Below, one piece after another: positions 1-9,580 of a DNA stretch of 64,000 nt (position 1 is its first letter; the number at the start of each line of letters is the position of its first letter). Location of the stretch: assembly GCF_900108295.1 (NCBI RefSeq), contig NZ_FNWK01000002.1, positions 248,001-312,000 of the forward strand. Direction: 5' to 3'. A program made the position numbers and the translations under genes. The notes beneath the pieces are model-generated. The model did no database searches. It saw nothing but the letters and a program-made list of their open reading frames with translations, and was not told the DNA's origin. This DNA is from Sphingopyxis sp. YR583. Lineage in GTDB: Bacteria > Pseudomonadota > Alphaproteobacteria > Sphingomonadales > Sphingomonadaceae.

Positions 1-1
1 G

Positions 2-1132
2 GCCGCCTTTGCCGAAGCCGACCGGTTCGACGGCAAGGTGCGTATGATGCTGTTCACAGACGAACAGCCCAACACGGGCCGCACCGATGCAGGCAGCTTC
101 ATGGCGATGGCCGAGGATGCGTCGAAGCGCGGGATCGGGCTCACGACCATCGGCGTCGGTGTGCAATATGACGGTGCGCTCGCGATGAAGATTTCGAGCG
201 TTCGCGGCGGGAACCTCTTCTTCGTCGCCGGCCCCGACAAGGGCGCCCAGCTGATGCGGGACGAGTTTCGCAATATGGTGAGCGAAGTTGCGCACGACCT
301 CGTCATGACGCTGACCCCGCATGCGGGCTATCGGATCAGCGGTGTGTTCGGTGTCCCCGACGGGCTGATGACCGAGGGCAAGGATGGCGCAATCGCGATC
401 ACCGTGCCGACGGCCTTCCTGTCGTCGAACGGCGGCGGCATCTATGCTTCGCTGGGCAAGGCCGAGGGGCGCGCCCACTTGCCCGTGGTATCGCTCGCGG
501 ACGGGGCATCGCTGATGGATGTTTCGCTGACCTATGTCAGCGCGCTCGACGGAAGCAAGCATGGCGACAAGCTCAGCATCGGGGCACCGACGGCTGAGCC
601 TGCGGCCAACCTGCGGCTCGCGCAGACGCTCGTCGATCAATATCTGGTGATGGATGCAGCGACGCGGGCCTTCCATCGCGACGGCAACGCCAAACAGGCG
701 TTCGCGCTGCTCGACGGCCTCAATACGCGTCTTTCCGGTGTCGACTATGCCGACCTGAAGGACGAGCGTGCGCTGGTGGAGACGATGCGTGGCAAGGCGG
801 CGCTCTATGCCGGTTATAGCGGCGAGGTGCCGAAGGACATGCAGCCGATGCGTGTCCTAGGAAAATGGCGTGTCGTGTCGCTCAACGGGGTCGAGGATCT
901 GTCGCGCCACGACGTGATGGAGTTTACCGACGACGAGGAGGTCATCACCTATTTCCAGCGTCCGCTGCGCGGCGACGACGAAATGTATCAGGATTTCCAG
1001 ATCAACGAGCGGGAAATCTATATTCCCGACGGCGATTTGCGCGTGCGCTATTGGGTCGATGGCGACCGGCTGCGGATGCGATCCAGCGACGGGAAGGTCC
1101 GGATTACGCTGGTGCGCGAAACGACGAGCTGA
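2..1132 (+). CDS. VWA-domain protein, 3' part only (5' end outside window)
   Basis: The reading frame is open from base 2, so this is the C-terminal 376 residues of a longer protein that starts before the window. The first visible part (MMLFTDEQPNTGRTD, then GIGLTTIGVGVQYD and a following Ala/Met-rich helix) looks like the second half of a von Willebrand factor A domain, as in bacterial 'Ca-activated chloride channel'-like proteins. A beta-rich middle and a roughly 90-residue C-terminal segment with KWRVVSLNG and DGDLRVRYWVDGDRLRMR follow, resembling a small lipocalin-like beta domain. The MIDAS DxSxS motif would lie upstream and cannot be checked. Function unknown, probably envelope-associated. 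The gene converges on era, with a hairpin between the two stops. Confidence 0.75.
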   Translation, partial: AAFAEADRFDGKVRMMLFTDEQPNTGRTDAGSFMAMAEDASKRGIGLTTIGVGVQYDGALAMKISSVRGGNLFFVAGPDKGAQLMRDEFRNMVSEVAHDLVMTLTPHAGYRISGVFGVPDGLMTEGKDGAIAITVPTAFLSSNGGGIYASLGKAEGRAHLPVVSLADGASLMDVSLTYVSALDGSKHGDKLSIGAPTAEPAANLRLAQTLVDQYLVMDAATRAFHRDGNAKQAFALLDGLNTRLSGVDYADLKDERALVETMRGKAALYAGYSGEVPKDMQPMRVLGKWRVVSLNGVEDLSRHDVMEFTDDEEVITYFQRPLRGDDEMYQDFQINEREIYIPDGDLRVRYWVDGDRLRMRSSDGKVRITLVRETTS

Positions 1133-1137
1133 ACCGG

Positions 1138-1164
1138 GAGGGCGGCGCTTGGGGCGCCGTCCTC
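1138..1164. terminator. hairpin between the convergent VWA gene and era
   Basis: An 11-bp stem with one G-T pair (GAGGGCGGCGC against GCGCCGTCCTC) and a 5-base loop TTGGG sits between the two convergent stop codons; its right arm overlaps the era stop. There is no T-tract on either side, so a role as a bidirectional terminator or 3' end stabiliser is inferred from position only. Confidence 0.45.
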
Positions 1165-2056
1165 AGTCGACCCAGTCGAGCCCCATGTCGCGATAGACGC
1201 CGCGATCCTCGTCCCAATTTTCCTTCACCTTGACGTGAAGGAACAGGTGAACCTTACGGCCCATCAATTCGGTCAGTTCCGCGCGGGCGCGGGCACCGAT
1301 TTCCTTGATCCGCGCGCCGCCCTTGCCGAGCACGATCGCGCGCTGATTGTCGCGTGCGACGAATATCTGCTGATGGATCTCGGCGCTGCCGTCGGGGCGC
1401 GTCTTGAACAGTTCGGTCTCGACCGTCGACTGATAGGGCAGTTCCTCGTGAAGCTGGCGATAGAGCTGCTCGCGGGTGATTTCGGCGGCGAGCATGCGTT
1501 CGGGCGCGTCGCTGACCTCGTCCTCGGGAAAATGCCACGGTCCCTCGGGCATCAGCTTCGTGAGATGCGCCTTGAGTTCGGGCACGCCGTCGCCGCTGCT
1601 CGCTGCGATAAAGAAGGTTTCGTCGAACGCGACCTTGCCGTTGAGCTCGGTCGCGATCGTCAGCAATTTGTCCTTCTTGGTCAGGTCGACCTTGTTCAGG
1701 ATCAGATATTTCTTCTCGGGGCGGTTCGCGATCCCTTCGAGCACGCGTTCGACGCGGCCCGTCAGCTTTGCCGCGGCATCGACCATGACCAAGATCGCCT
1801 CGGCTTCCTCGAGGCTGCTCCATGCAGCCGCAACCATCGCGCGGTCGAGCCGGCGCGTCGGCGCGAAGATGCCGGGCGTGTCGATCAGGATGATCTGCGT
1901 TTCGCCCTCCATCGCGACGCCCATCAACCGCGTGCGCGTCGTCTGCGCCTTGGGGCTGACGATCGCGACCTTCTGGCCGACGAGTGCGTTGACAAGCGTC
2001 GATTTGCCCGCGTTGGGCGCGCCGACAACGGCGACGAAACCGCAATGCTGGGTCAT
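1163..2056 (-). CDS. era: GTPase Era
   Basis: Era binds the 3' end of 16S rRNA and assists 30S ribosome assembly. The 297-residue product has the G1 P-loop GAPNAGKS at residues 12-19, G3 DTPG, G4 NKVD and a C-terminal KH RNA-binding domain with the [13 protein letters not shown] loop. The length is normal for Era. The ATG overlaps the TGA of rnc by four bases (ATGA), so translation is probably coupled in a lepB-rnc-era operon, the usual alphaproteobacterial order. Nothing is missing. Confidence 0.97.
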   Translation of the reverse strand: MTQHCGFVAVVGAPNAGKSTLVNALVGQKVAIVSPKAQTTRTRLMGVAMEGETQIILIDTPGIFAPTRRLDRAMVAAAWSSLEEAEAILVMVDAAAKLTGRVERVLEGIANRPEKKYLILNKVDLTKKDKLLTIATELNGKVAFDETFFIAASSGDGVPELKAHLTKLMPEGPWHFPEDEVSDAPERMLAAEITREQLYRQLHEELPYQSTVETELFKTRPDGSAEIHQQIFVARDNQRAIVLGKGGARIKEIGARARAELTELMGRKVHLFLHVKVKENWDEDRGVYRDMGLDWVD

Positions 2057-2733
2057 AATTTCATTCCTTCGAGTTCGGCGAGCAACGCCGCCGCCGCGGC
2101 CTTTTCCGCCGCCTGTTTGCTGGCGCCTTCGGCTTCGGCGCGGGCGAGCTTTCCGACGCTCACCGCGATACGAAACCGCGGGGCATGATCGGGGCCTTCG
2201 CGCGATACAATCTCATATTCGGGCGGACGGCGCTTGCGCGCAAGCGCCCATTCCTGAAGCGCCGCTTTCGGATGCTTCGGCGCGGTCTGTTGCCCATCGA
2301 TCATCTCGTTCCAATGGGCCAGGATGAATTGCCGCGCCGCATCGGCGCCCTTGTCGAGCCAGAGCGCGCCGATCAGCGCCTCCATTGCGTCGGCGGCGAT
2401 ATTGTCGCTGTAGCGACCACCGTCGTTGCGCGCCTGCGCACCGAAACGGATCAGCGCGGTGAGGTCGAGCTTGCGCGCGACCGCGGCGCAGGTGGCACCC
2501 GATGCCAGGACATGCAGCCGTGACGACATCTCGCCCTCGCTCGCGGCGGGGAAGCGGGTGTAAAGTTCGGACGCGATCACGAGCCCGAGGACGCGGTCGC
2601 CAAGGAATTCGAGCCGCTGGTAATCGGCGCGCCCGGTGCTGCCGTGCGTCAGCGCCAGATCGTAAAGCGCCGGGTCACCCGGAGCGCCGCCGATGATGCC
2701 GGCGAGCGCCCCGGTGTCGAGGGGATCGTTCAA
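2053..2733 (-). CDS. rnc: ribonuclease III
   Basis: The enzyme cleaves double-stranded RNA, including rRNA precursors and sRNA-mRNA duplexes. The 226-residue product carries the RNase III signature [13 protein letters not shown] (about residues 38-50), the second acidic cluster [13 protein letters not shown] and a C-terminal dsRNA-binding domain starting near [10 protein letters not shown]. The start is TTG at 2733, overlapping the TGA of lepB (2730-2732), so it is probably translated by reinitiation after lepB. The weak start codon suggests low expression, but nothing was measured. Confidence 0.96.
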   Translation of the reverse strand: MNDPLDTGALAGIIGGAPGDPALYDLALTHGSTGRADYQRLEFLGDRVLGLVIASELYTRFPAASEGEMSSRLHVLASGATCAAVARKLDLTALIRFGAQARNDGGRYSDNIAADAMEALIGALWLDKGADAARQFILAHWNEMIDGQQTAPKHPKAALQEWALARKRRPPEYEIVSREGPDHAPRFRIAVSVGKLARAEAEGASKQAAEKAAAAALLAELEGMKL

Positions 2734-3623
2734 AAACCGTCCCCGATCCGTTCCCAGCGCGCGGCGGTGAACCAGCTGATCGGGTTGATCCAGCTCGCCG
2801 ATCCGTCGGTCGAGAACATGCCGACCAGCGCATGGCCGACGAGATTTTCTTCGGGCACAAGGCCGATTCCCTGATTTTCCATCGCGGGGAAACGGCTGTC
2901 GGCGCTGCGGTCCCGGTTGTCGCCCATCAGGAACAAATGCCCCTCGGGCACGACGACGAGCGGGGTATTGTCCTCGGGGATCGTCGTGATGTCGAGGATG
3001 TTATAGCTTTTTCCGTTCGGCAGCGTTTCGCGGAACTGCTTGTACCGGCACTGGCGCTGGCCGTTGGCGGCGACCTCTTCGAACTCGGGCGAATAGCAGG
3101 GCAGGGTGCCCGTCGCGCGCGACGCATCGATCATGTTCTGCGTCACGGGAATCACGAAATCGGCGATCGCCTTGCGCTGCACGGGCTTGCCGTTCAGCCA
3201 GACGATGCCGTCCTTCACTTGCACGCTGTCGCCGGGCAGGCCGATTACGCGCTTGATATAATCATTGTCGGCGACCGGCGGTGCCTTGAATACGACGACG
3301 TCGCCGCGCTCGGGGGTGCGCGCGAAAATGCGGCCGGGGATCAGCGGGACGCTGAACGGCAGGCTGTATTTCGAATAGCCATAGGCCATCTTGTTCACGA
3401 GCAGATAGTCGCCGATCAGCAGTCTCGGCTGCATCGATTCCGACGGAATGTTGAACGGCGACAGGAAAAAGCTGCGGAAAATCAGTACCGCGATCGCGAG
3501 GAGCGCAAGAAAGCGGACCGTGTCGACCGCCTCTTCCTTCGCCGAAACCGGTGCAGGGGTCGGCGTGGGCGGCACGGGCGCAGTCGGGGGCGTCACATCG
3601 GCGGTAAAGCTGGCATTGGTCAT
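2730..3623 (-). CDS. lepB: signal peptidase I
   Basis: This inner-membrane serine protease removes signal peptides from secreted proteins. The 297-residue product has a Pro-rich N-terminal stretch ([14 protein letters not shown]), one membrane segment (about residues 36-54), the box B motif [10 protein letters not shown] with catalytic Ser63, and the Lys motif [12 protein letters not shown] with general base Lys124. Box E appears as [11 protein letters not shown]. An in-frame extension upstream of the ATG at 3623 is open but looks non-coding, so the ATG before TNASF was chosen. First gene of lepB-rnc-era and divergent from pgi, so both promoters must lie in the 124-bp gap 3624-3747. Confidence 0.96.
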   Translation of the reverse strand: MTNASFTADVTPPTAPVPPTPTPAPVSAKEEAVDTVRFLALLAIAVLIFRSFFLSPFNIPSESMQPRLLIGDYLLVNKMAYGYSKYSLPFSVPLIPGRIFARTPERGDVVVFKAPPVADNDYIKRVIGLPGDSVQVKDGIVWLNGKPVQRKAIADFVIPVTQNMIDASRATGTLPCYSPEFEEVAANGQRQCRYKQFRETLPNGKSYNILDITTIPEDNTPLVVVPEGHLFLMGDNRDRSADSRFPAMENQGIGLVPEENLVGHALVGMFSTDGSASWINPISWFTAARWERIGDGF

Positions 3624-3747
3624 GTCGCGGCATTGGCGATGAATAGGTTGCCACGTCAAGCAAATATCGGCGGACGACACTGGCGCGAGGATGGCCGCGG
3701 GCCTAGAGAAAGTCGGCGATTCACTCCCCCTTCGAGGACAACAGACG

Positions 3748-5253
3748 ATGACAACCGCACCCGACGCCTGGCAGGCCCTCTCCGACTGGCGGCCGCAGAA
3801 GCTGATCGATCTGGTCGCGGCCGATCCCGACGCGCGGCTGCAGGCGCTGGTGCGCAATGTCGCCGACATTCGGTTCGACTTCGCCAAAACCCATCTCGAC
3901 ACCTCGGCGATCGCAATCCTGTCCCGCCTTGCCGAAACGCAGGATTTTGCCGGCCGCCGCAAGACGCTCTTCTCGGGCGGGATCGCGAACCCGACGGAGG
4001 ACCGCGCCGCCGAGCATAGCGCCGAGCGCGGCGACGGGGCGCCCGAGTCGGTCCATGCCGCGCAGGCGCTCCATCAGCGGATGCGGATGATGATCGATGC
4101 GATCGAGGCCGGGGCATTCGGCGAGATCCGCCACCTGCTCCATATCGGTATCGGCGGATCGGCGCTTGGCCCCGACCTCCTCATCGACGCGCTCGGCCGC
4201 CACAGCGATCGCTATGACGTCGCGGTGGTATCGAACGTCGATGGCGCCGCGCTCGACGAGGCCTTCGCAAAGTTCAGCCCCGAGCATACGCTTGTGGCCG
4301 TGGCGTCGAAGACTTTCACGACGACCGAAACCCTGCTCAACGCCAATTCCGCGCTGCAATGGCTCGAAGAGGCCGGAGTGGTCGACCCGGTCGGCCGCTT
4401 CATCGCGCTGACCGCGAAGCCCGAGCGCGCGATGGAATGGGGCATCGACGAAACGCGCATCCTGCCGTTCAACGAAAGTGTCGGCGGCCGCTATTCGCTA
4501 TGGTCGTCGATCGGCTTTCCCGCTGCGCTCGCGCTCGGCTGGGATGCCTTTGCCGACCTGCTCGAAGGCGCAGCAGAGATGGACCGCCATTTCCGCCTTG
4601 CCGACGGGGCCGACAATATCTGCCTGCTCGCCGCTTTCGCGGACCAGATCTATGCGAACCGCCTTGGCTGCCAGACGCGTGCGGTCTTCGCCTATGACGA
4701 GCGGCTTCGCCTGTTGCCCTCCTATCTTCAGCAACTCGAAATGGAATCGAACGGCAAGTCGGCGACCTTCGACGGCCAGCCGGTGTCGCGGCAGACCGCG
4801 CCGATCACCTGGGGCGGCGTCGGCACCGATGCGCAGCATGCGGTGTTCCAGTTGCTGCATCAGGGCACGCATCTGACGCCGGTCGAATTCGTCGTCGCGC
4901 GCGAGCCCGATCACTTGCTCGACGACGCCCATCATGAAACGCTCGTCGCCAATTGTATCGCGCAGGGTGCGGCGCTGATGACCGGCCGCTCCAGCGAGGA
5001 CGGCGCGCGCAATTACCCGGGCGACCGCCCCTCGACGACGATCCTTCTCGACCAGGTGACGCCGCGCAGCCTCGGCGCGCTGATCGCCTTTTACGAACAT
5101 CGCGTCTTTGCCAATGCCGTGCTGCTCGGCATCAACCCCTTCGATCAGTTCGGGGTCGAGCTGGGCAAGGAAATGGCGAAAGGCCTTGCCGAAGGGACGG
5201 TCGAGTTCGATGCGGCGACGCAGGCTCTGATGGCGGCTGCGCTTGGCGATTGA
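3748..5253 (+). CDS. pgi: glucose-6-phosphate isomerase
   Basis: It interconverts glucose-6-phosphate and fructose-6-phosphate in the cytoplasm. The 501-residue product shows the SIS-domain phosphate-binding motif HIGIGGSALGPDLL, the signature GGRYSLWSSIGFPAAL, the active-site segment QLEMESNGKSATFDG, and HQGTHLTPVEF with the ring-opening His. The N-terminal conserved element is a divergent ANPTEDRAAEH instead of the usual NxTExRAVLH. The ATG at 3748 follows a GAGG at 3734; the frame is open further upstream without a ribosome-binding site. It is a single gene between divergent lepB and gor. Confidence 0.97.
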   Translation: MTTAPDAWQALSDWRPQKLIDLVAADPDARLQALVRNVADIRFDFAKTHLDTSAIAILSRLAETQDFAGRRKTLFSGGIANPTEDRAAEHSAERGDGAPESVHAAQALHQRMRMMIDAIEAGAFGEIRHLLHIGIGGSALGPDLLIDALGRHSDRYDVAVVSNVDGAALDEAFAKFSPEHTLVAVASKTFTTTETLLNANSALQWLEEAGVVDPVGRFIALTAKPERAMEWGIDETRILPFNESVGGRYSLWSSIGFPAALALGWDAFADLLEGAAEMDRHFRLADGADNICLLAAFADQIYANRLGCQTRAVFAYDERLRLLPSYLQQLEMESNGKSATFDGQPVSRQTAPITWGGVGTDAQHAVFQLLHQGTHLTPVEFVVAREPDHLLDDAHHETLVANCIAQGAALMTGRSSEDGARNYPGDRPSTTILLDQVTPRSLGALIAFYEHRVFANAVLLGINPFDQFGVELGKEMAKGLAEGTVEFDAATQALMAAALGD

Positions 5254-5293
5254 CGCCGCGCCGCTGTCACTGAATGCAAAATTCGATTGGCAA

Positions 5294-5324
5294 CCCGGCG
5301 CCGTGTAACCACATAGGCGCCGGG
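5294..5324. terminator. hairpin between pgi and gor
   Basis: A perfect 9-bp inverted repeat (CCCGGCGCC and GGCGCCGGG) separated by 13 bases lies 41 bases after the pgi stop and 35 bases before the gor start. It has no T-tract. It may be a weak terminator for pgi or a structured leader for gor; the sequence cannot decide. Confidence 0.35.
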
Positions 5325-5359
5325 CGCGAATGCCTGCCTGTCCAATCCAGGGGTTATCC

Positions 5360-6706
5360 ATGAGCGATTTCGACTATGATCTCTTTGTCATCGGCGCCGG
5401 TTCGGGCGGCGTCCGCGCTTCGCGCATCGCGGCCTCGCACGGCGCGCGCGTTGCGGTAGCCGAAGAGTATCGGGTCGGCGGCACCTGCGTCATTCGCGGC
5501 TGCGTGCCCAAGAAATTGCTCGTCTACGGTGCCCATTTCGCCGAGGATATCCACGACGCGCGCAAGTTCGGCTGGGACGTGCCCGAGTGCAAGTTCAACT
5601 GGCCGGTGCTGCGCGACAATGTGCTCGCCGAAGTCGACCGGCTCGAAGGCCTGTATGGCCAGACGCTCGACAATCACAAGGTGACCGTCCTCAGAACGCG
5701 CGCGACGGTCGTCGGGCCCCAGAAGGTGCGCCTCGCCGACGGAACCGAACTGACGGCGGGGCGCATCCTGATCGCGACGGGCGGCTGGCCGCATGTTCCC
5801 GAATTTCCGGGCAGCGAACATGCGCTCACCTCGAACGAGGTGTTTCATCTCGAAACGCTGCCGAAGCGGATCATCATCGCGGGCGGCGGCTATATCGCCA
5901 ACGAGTTCGCCGGCATTTTCAACGAATTCGGTAGCAAGGTGACGATCGTCAATCGCGGCGACACGATCCTGCGCGGCTATGACGAACAGATCCGCGACCG
6001 CCTGCTCCAGATTTCGATGACCAAGGGCATCGATTTCAAGTTCAACGCGCCGTTCCAGTCGATCGAAAAGAATGACGATGGGTCGCTGACCGTGAAGCTC
6101 GAAGGCTGCGAACCGATGCAGGCCGATGCGGTGCTCGTCGCTGCGGGCCGAGTTCCGAACAGCCGGGGCATCGGGCTCGAAGAGGTCGGCGTCGAACTCG
6201 ACAAGGATGGCGCGATCAAGGTCGACGAGCGCAACCAGTCGTCGGTGCCGAGCATCTTTGCCGTCGGCGACGTTACCAACCGTATCCAGCTCACGCCCGT
6301 GGCGATCCGCGAAGGCCAGGCCTTCTCCGACACCTTCTTTGGCGGCAAGCCCACGGTGGTCGATTATGCCAATGTTCCGAGCGCGGTGTTCAGCCACCCG
6401 CCGATCGGTGCGGTCGGCATGACCGAGGCCGAGGCACGCAACAAGCTGGGCAGCATCCGCGTCTACACAAGCGATTTTCGCGCGATGAAGAATGTCCTTG
6501 CGGGTCGGAACGAGCGTGCGCTGTACAAGATGATCGTCAACGCCGCGACCGATCAGGTCGTCGGGCTGCACATGATCGGCCCCGATGCGCCCGAAATCCT
6601 GCAAGCGGCGGCGATCGCGGTTAAGGCCGGGCTGACCAAGGCCGACTTCGACGCGACGGTCGCGCTGCACCCGAGCATGGCCGAGGAACTGGTGCTGCTG
6701 AAATAA
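5360..6706 (+). CDS. gor: glutathione-disulfide reductase
   Basis: An FAD flavoprotein that reduces GSSG with NADPH. The 448-residue product has the FAD motif GAGSGG (residues 12-17), the redox pair in GGTCVIRGCVPKK (Cys43, Cys48), an NAD(P)-binding GGGYIANEFAG segment, the GDVTN motif and the C-terminal HPSMAEE that supplies the catalytic His. The CVIRGCVPKK context is that of glutathione reductase and not dihydrolipoamide dehydrogenase (compare lpdA at 36013). ATG at 5360 was chosen because it begins the FAD-binding strand; upstream codons are not family-like. Confidence 0.95.
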   Translation: MSDFDYDLFVIGAGSGGVRASRIAASHGARVAVAEEYRVGGTCVIRGCVPKKLLVYGAHFAEDIHDARKFGWDVPECKFNWPVLRDNVLAEVDRLEGLYGQTLDNHKVTVLRTRATVVGPQKVRLADGTELTAGRILIATGGWPHVPEFPGSEHALTSNEVFHLETLPKRIIIAGGGYIANEFAGIFNEFGSKVTIVNRGDTILRGYDEQIRDRLLQISMTKGIDFKFNAPFQSIEKNDDGSLTVKLEGCEPMQADAVLVAAGRVPNSRGIGLEEVGVELDKDGAIKVDERNQSSVPSIFAVGDVTNRIQLTPVAIREGQAFSDTFFGGKPTVVDYANVPSAVFSHPPIGAVGMTEAEARNKLGSIRVYTSDFRAMKNVLAGRNERALYKMIVNAATDQVVGLHMIGPDAPEILQAAAIAVKAGLTKADFDATVALHPSMAEELVLLK

Positions 6707-6767
6707 GGTTTCGGCCAGCAACCCGCTTGCGCTATTCTTCCGATATAACGAGCGAGGGGAGGGGCGC

Positions 6768-7784
6768 ATGGCGGGAACGGCATTGGTCACCGGGGGCAGC
6801 GGCTATATTGCGGGCTTCCTGATCCGGCAGCTGATCGACAATGGGTGGACGGTTCACACGACCGTTCGCAGCCTGAAACGCGAGGACGAGGTTCGCGGCT
6901 GGCTGAATGTCGACAATGCGAAACTGCGTTTCTTCGCCGCCGATCTGGAAAACGACGCTGGCTGGGCGGAAGCGATGGCCGGATGCAGCCATGTCGCACA
7001 TGTCGCATCGCCTTTTCCGCTCGACGTCCCGAAACATGCCGACGATCTGGTGATCCCTGCGCGCGAGGGTGCGCTCCGCGCGTTGCGGTTCGCAAAGGCG
7101 GCGGGTGTCAGGCGCTTCGTCCTGACCTCTTCGATGGCGGCGGTCGCCTATGGCCATGGCAAGGCGCGCGATTTCTATGACGAAGCCGACTGGAGCAACC
7201 TCGATAACCCCGAGGTCATGCCCTATCCGCGATCGAAGACCGTTGCCGAACGCGCCGCGCGCGATTGGGTAGCGGCCGAGGGAGGCGATATGGAATTTGC
7301 TTCGGTCAATCCCGCCGCAGTGTTCGGACCGCTGCTGTCGGACGATCTGTCGACTTCGATCGAAGTCGTGAAGCAATTGCTCGAAGGAAAGGTGCCGATG
7401 TGCCCCGATGTCGGCTTTGGCATCATCGACGTGCGCGACGTCGCCGACATGCATTATCGGGCGCTGACCGTCGAAGGGATCCGCGACGAGCGTTTCGTCT
7501 GTTCGGGCGCTTTCCTGAAATTCGTCGATGTCGCGAACGTCCTGACCGCCAATCTCGGCGAACGCGCGCGCAAGGTGCCGACGCGCAAGATGCCCGACTG
7601 GCTGCTCAAGGCGCTCGCGATCTTTCGCCCAGAACTCAAACAGGTCGTCGCCGAACTCGGCAATGTTCGTGGGGGTGACAGCCGCCATGCAATGAAGACG
7701 CTCGGCTGGACGATGCGACCGCCCGAGGAAGCGATCCTCGCGACGGCGCATAGTCTGATCGATCGAGGGATTGTAAAAGCCTAG
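6768..7784 (+). CDS. NAD-dependent epimerase/dehydratase family (aldehyde/dihydroflavonol reductase-like)
   Basis: An extended SDR of 338 residues. The Rossmann motif TGGSGYIAG is at residues 8-16, the catalytic pair is YPRSK, and the NPAAVFGPLL segment is typical of the dihydroflavonol-4-reductase-like aldehyde reductases. A likely role is NADPH-dependent reduction of an aldehyde or ketone; the substrate is unknown. A strong GAGGGGAGGGG precedes the ATG at 6768. The last bases overlap the stop of the opposite-strand SDR (CTAG at 7781-7784). Confidence 0.85.
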   Translation: MAGTALVTGGSGYIAGFLIRQLIDNGWTVHTTVRSLKREDEVRGWLNVDNAKLRFFAADLENDAGWAEAMAGCSHVAHVASPFPLDVPKHADDLVIPAREGALRALRFAKAAGVRRFVLTSSMAAVAYGHGKARDFYDEADWSNLDNPEVMPYPRSKTVAERAARDWVAAEGGDMEFASVNPAAVFGPLLSDDLSTSIEVVKQLLEGKVPMCPDVGFGIIDVRDVADMHYRALTVEGIRDERFVCSGAFLKFVDVANVLTANLGERARKVPTRKMPDWLLKALAIFRPELKQVVAELGNVRGGDSRHAMKTLGWTMRPPEEAILATAHSLIDRGIVKA

Positions 7785-8566
7785 GCGATCGTCGGAACGA
7801 TCCCGCCCTCGGCACGGATCGCGGCGCCGTTGGTGACAGCGGCGAGCGGGCTGGCGAGATAGGTCACCATCGCCCCGATCTCGTCGGCCTCGATCAGGCG
7901 GCGGATCAGCGACAGCGGACGCAATTCGTCGAAGAAGGCCCTCTCGCGCTCGGCCTCAGGGGCATCGGGGTTCGAGACGACCGAGCGAATGAAGTCGGTG
8001 ATGCCTTCCGAGCGCGTCGGCCCCGGCAGCACGCTGTTCACCGTTACACCCGTGCCTCGGGTTTGCTCGGCAAGCCCGCGCGCGATGGTAAGCTGCGCGG
8101 TCTTGGTCATGCCATAGTGGATCATCTCGGCGGGCGGCAGCAGGCCGCTTTCGCTGGCGATGAAGATCACGCGGCCCCAGTTGTTCTCTAGCATCTTCGG
8201 GAAATAGTGCCGCGACAGGCGCGCGCCGCTCACCACATTGACCTCGAAAAGACGATGCCAGTCGGCGTCGCTGATCTCGGCAAAGGGCTTGGCTTCATAG
8301 ATGCCGAGATTGTTGACGAGGATATCGACCGAGGGAACTGCGGCGATCAGCGCGTCGGCACCCTCGGCCGTGGCAGGGTCTGCGAGGACGGGGCGGATCG
8401 TGCCGGCCTGCAACAGTTCGGCAGCCGCCTCGTCGAGTTTCTGCTGGTTGCGGCCCGTGATGACGACGTCGACGCCTTCTTCGGCAAGGCGCTTGGCGAT
8501 CGCGAAACCGATGCCGGCGGTCGATCCCGTGACGAGGGCTGTCTTTCCTTTGAGTTTGAGGTCCAT
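7781..8566 (-). CDS. classical SDR-family oxidoreductase
   Basis: The 261-residue product has the cofactor motif TGSTAGIG, NNLG in place of NNAG, a catalytic Ser in FIASESGLL and the pair YGMTK. It is an NAD(P)-dependent dehydrogenase of unknown substrate. The ATG at 8566 follows AAAGGAA at a good distance; the open frame upstream is not family-like. It is divergent from a LysR regulator, a common arrangement for a regulator and its target, so control by that LysR protein is likely but inferred. It converges on the preceding SDR gene, the two stops sharing CTAG. Confidence 0.87.
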   Translation of the reverse strand: MDLKLKGKTALVTGSTAGIGFAIAKRLAEEGVDVVITGRNQQKLDEAAAELLQAGTIRPVLADPATAEGADALIAAVPSVDILVNNLGIYEAKPFAEISDADWHRLFEVNVVSGARLSRHYFPKMLENNWGRVIFIASESGLLPPAEMIHYGMTKTAQLTIARGLAEQTRGTGVTVNSVLPGPTRSEGITDFIRSVVSNPDAPEAERERAFFDELRPLSLIRRLIEADEIGAMVTYLASPLAAVTNGAAIRAEGGIVPTIA

Positions 8567-8683
8567 GTGGAAATTCCTTTCGTGCCTTGGTTCTGATTGG
8601 ATGCCCCGAAGATAGCGCTTCGCGCCATTGTTGATTAGAATGCGCCTCGTCACTTCAGTGGTGATTCAAAATCAGGAATGGTG

Positions 8684-9580
8684 ATGGACAATCGGTTCGG
8701 CGATATCGAGACCTTCCTTGCGGTGGCCAACGGCGGCAGCCTTGCATCGGCGGCCAAGGCGTTGCGGCTGACGCCCTCCGCGGTCAGCCGCAGCATCGCG
8801 CGGATCGAGCAGCGACTTGGCGTCACGCTGATGCTCCGGACGACGCGCTCGCTTGCGCTGACGGTGGACGGCGAAGCCTATCGCGACCGGATGAGCGTGC
8901 TGCTCGCCGATATCCGGTCGGTCGAAGCAGGATTGGGACAGGAGCAGCAGGGGCCGCGCGGCCTGCTCCGCATCAACGCCTCGCCGTCGATCGGCACGAT
9001 GGGCCTGTTGCCGATCCTGCCGCGCTTTACCGCGCGCTATCCCGATATCGTCGTCGATCTTGCGCTGTCCGATACGATTGTCGATCTGGTCGAGGAGCGG
9101 GCCGATGTCGCGATCCGGATCGGCCCGCTACGCGATACCAGCCTGCGTGCGAAGAAGCTGGGGCACAGCCGGATGGTGCTGGTCGCCAGCCCCGATTATC
9201 TTGCGCGCCGCGGCGTCCCGCAGACGCCCGACGACCTCGATGCGCATGATTGTCTGCGTTTCAGCTTCCGCCGGTCGGTCGACAGTTGGCCTTTTCGGCT
9301 TGGCGACAGGATCGTTCAGCGACCCGTTCATGGCAGCTTCTTCGGCAATTCGGGCGAAGTGGTGCGGCAGATGGCGGTCGCCGGTGGTGGCATCGCGCGC
9401 CACGGTCATTTTCACGTCGCCGGCGATCTGAACGCGGGGCGGCTTGTCGAGGTGTTGCCCGACTATAGTCCCGGCGACGGCGAAGACATTCACGCGCTTT
9501 ACGCGCCCGAAGACCGCGCCGCCGCACGCATCCGCGCCTTCCTCGATTTCCTCGACGAGGAGCTGGCGATCGCCGGCTAA
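8684..9580 (+). CDS. LysR-family transcriptional regulator
   Basis: The 298-residue product has an N-terminal winged HTH (FLAVANGGSLASAAKALRLTPSAVSRSIARIEQRLG, about residues 9-43; given here as the family signature) and a C-terminal periplasmic-binding-protein-like effector domain. Two in-frame ATGs lie at 8678 and 8684; AGGA at 8673 is seven bases from the second, so 8684 was chosen. It is divergent from the SDR at 7781-8566 and probably regulates that gene and itself from the 117-bp gap. The stop TAA overlaps the stop of the next minus-strand gene (CTAA at 9577-9580). Confidence 0.92.
   Translation: MDNRFGDIETFLAVANGGSLASAAKALRLTPSAVSRSIARIEQRLGVTLMLRTTRSLALTVDGEAYRDRMSVLLADIRSVEAGLGQEQQGPRGLLRINASPSIGTMGLLPILPRFTARYPDIVVDLALSDTIVDLVEERADVAIRIGPLRDTSLRAKKLGHSRMVLVASPDYLARRGVPQTPDDLDAHDCLRFSFRRSVDSWPFRLGDRIVQRPVHGSFFGNSGEVVRQMAVAGGGIARHGHFHVAGDLNAGRLVEVLPDYSPGDGEDIHALYAPEDRAAARIRAFLDFLDEELAIAG

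Noticed and set aside
1235-2327. Frames antisense to era and rnc
   Set aside because: They oppose two certain genes and show no motif.
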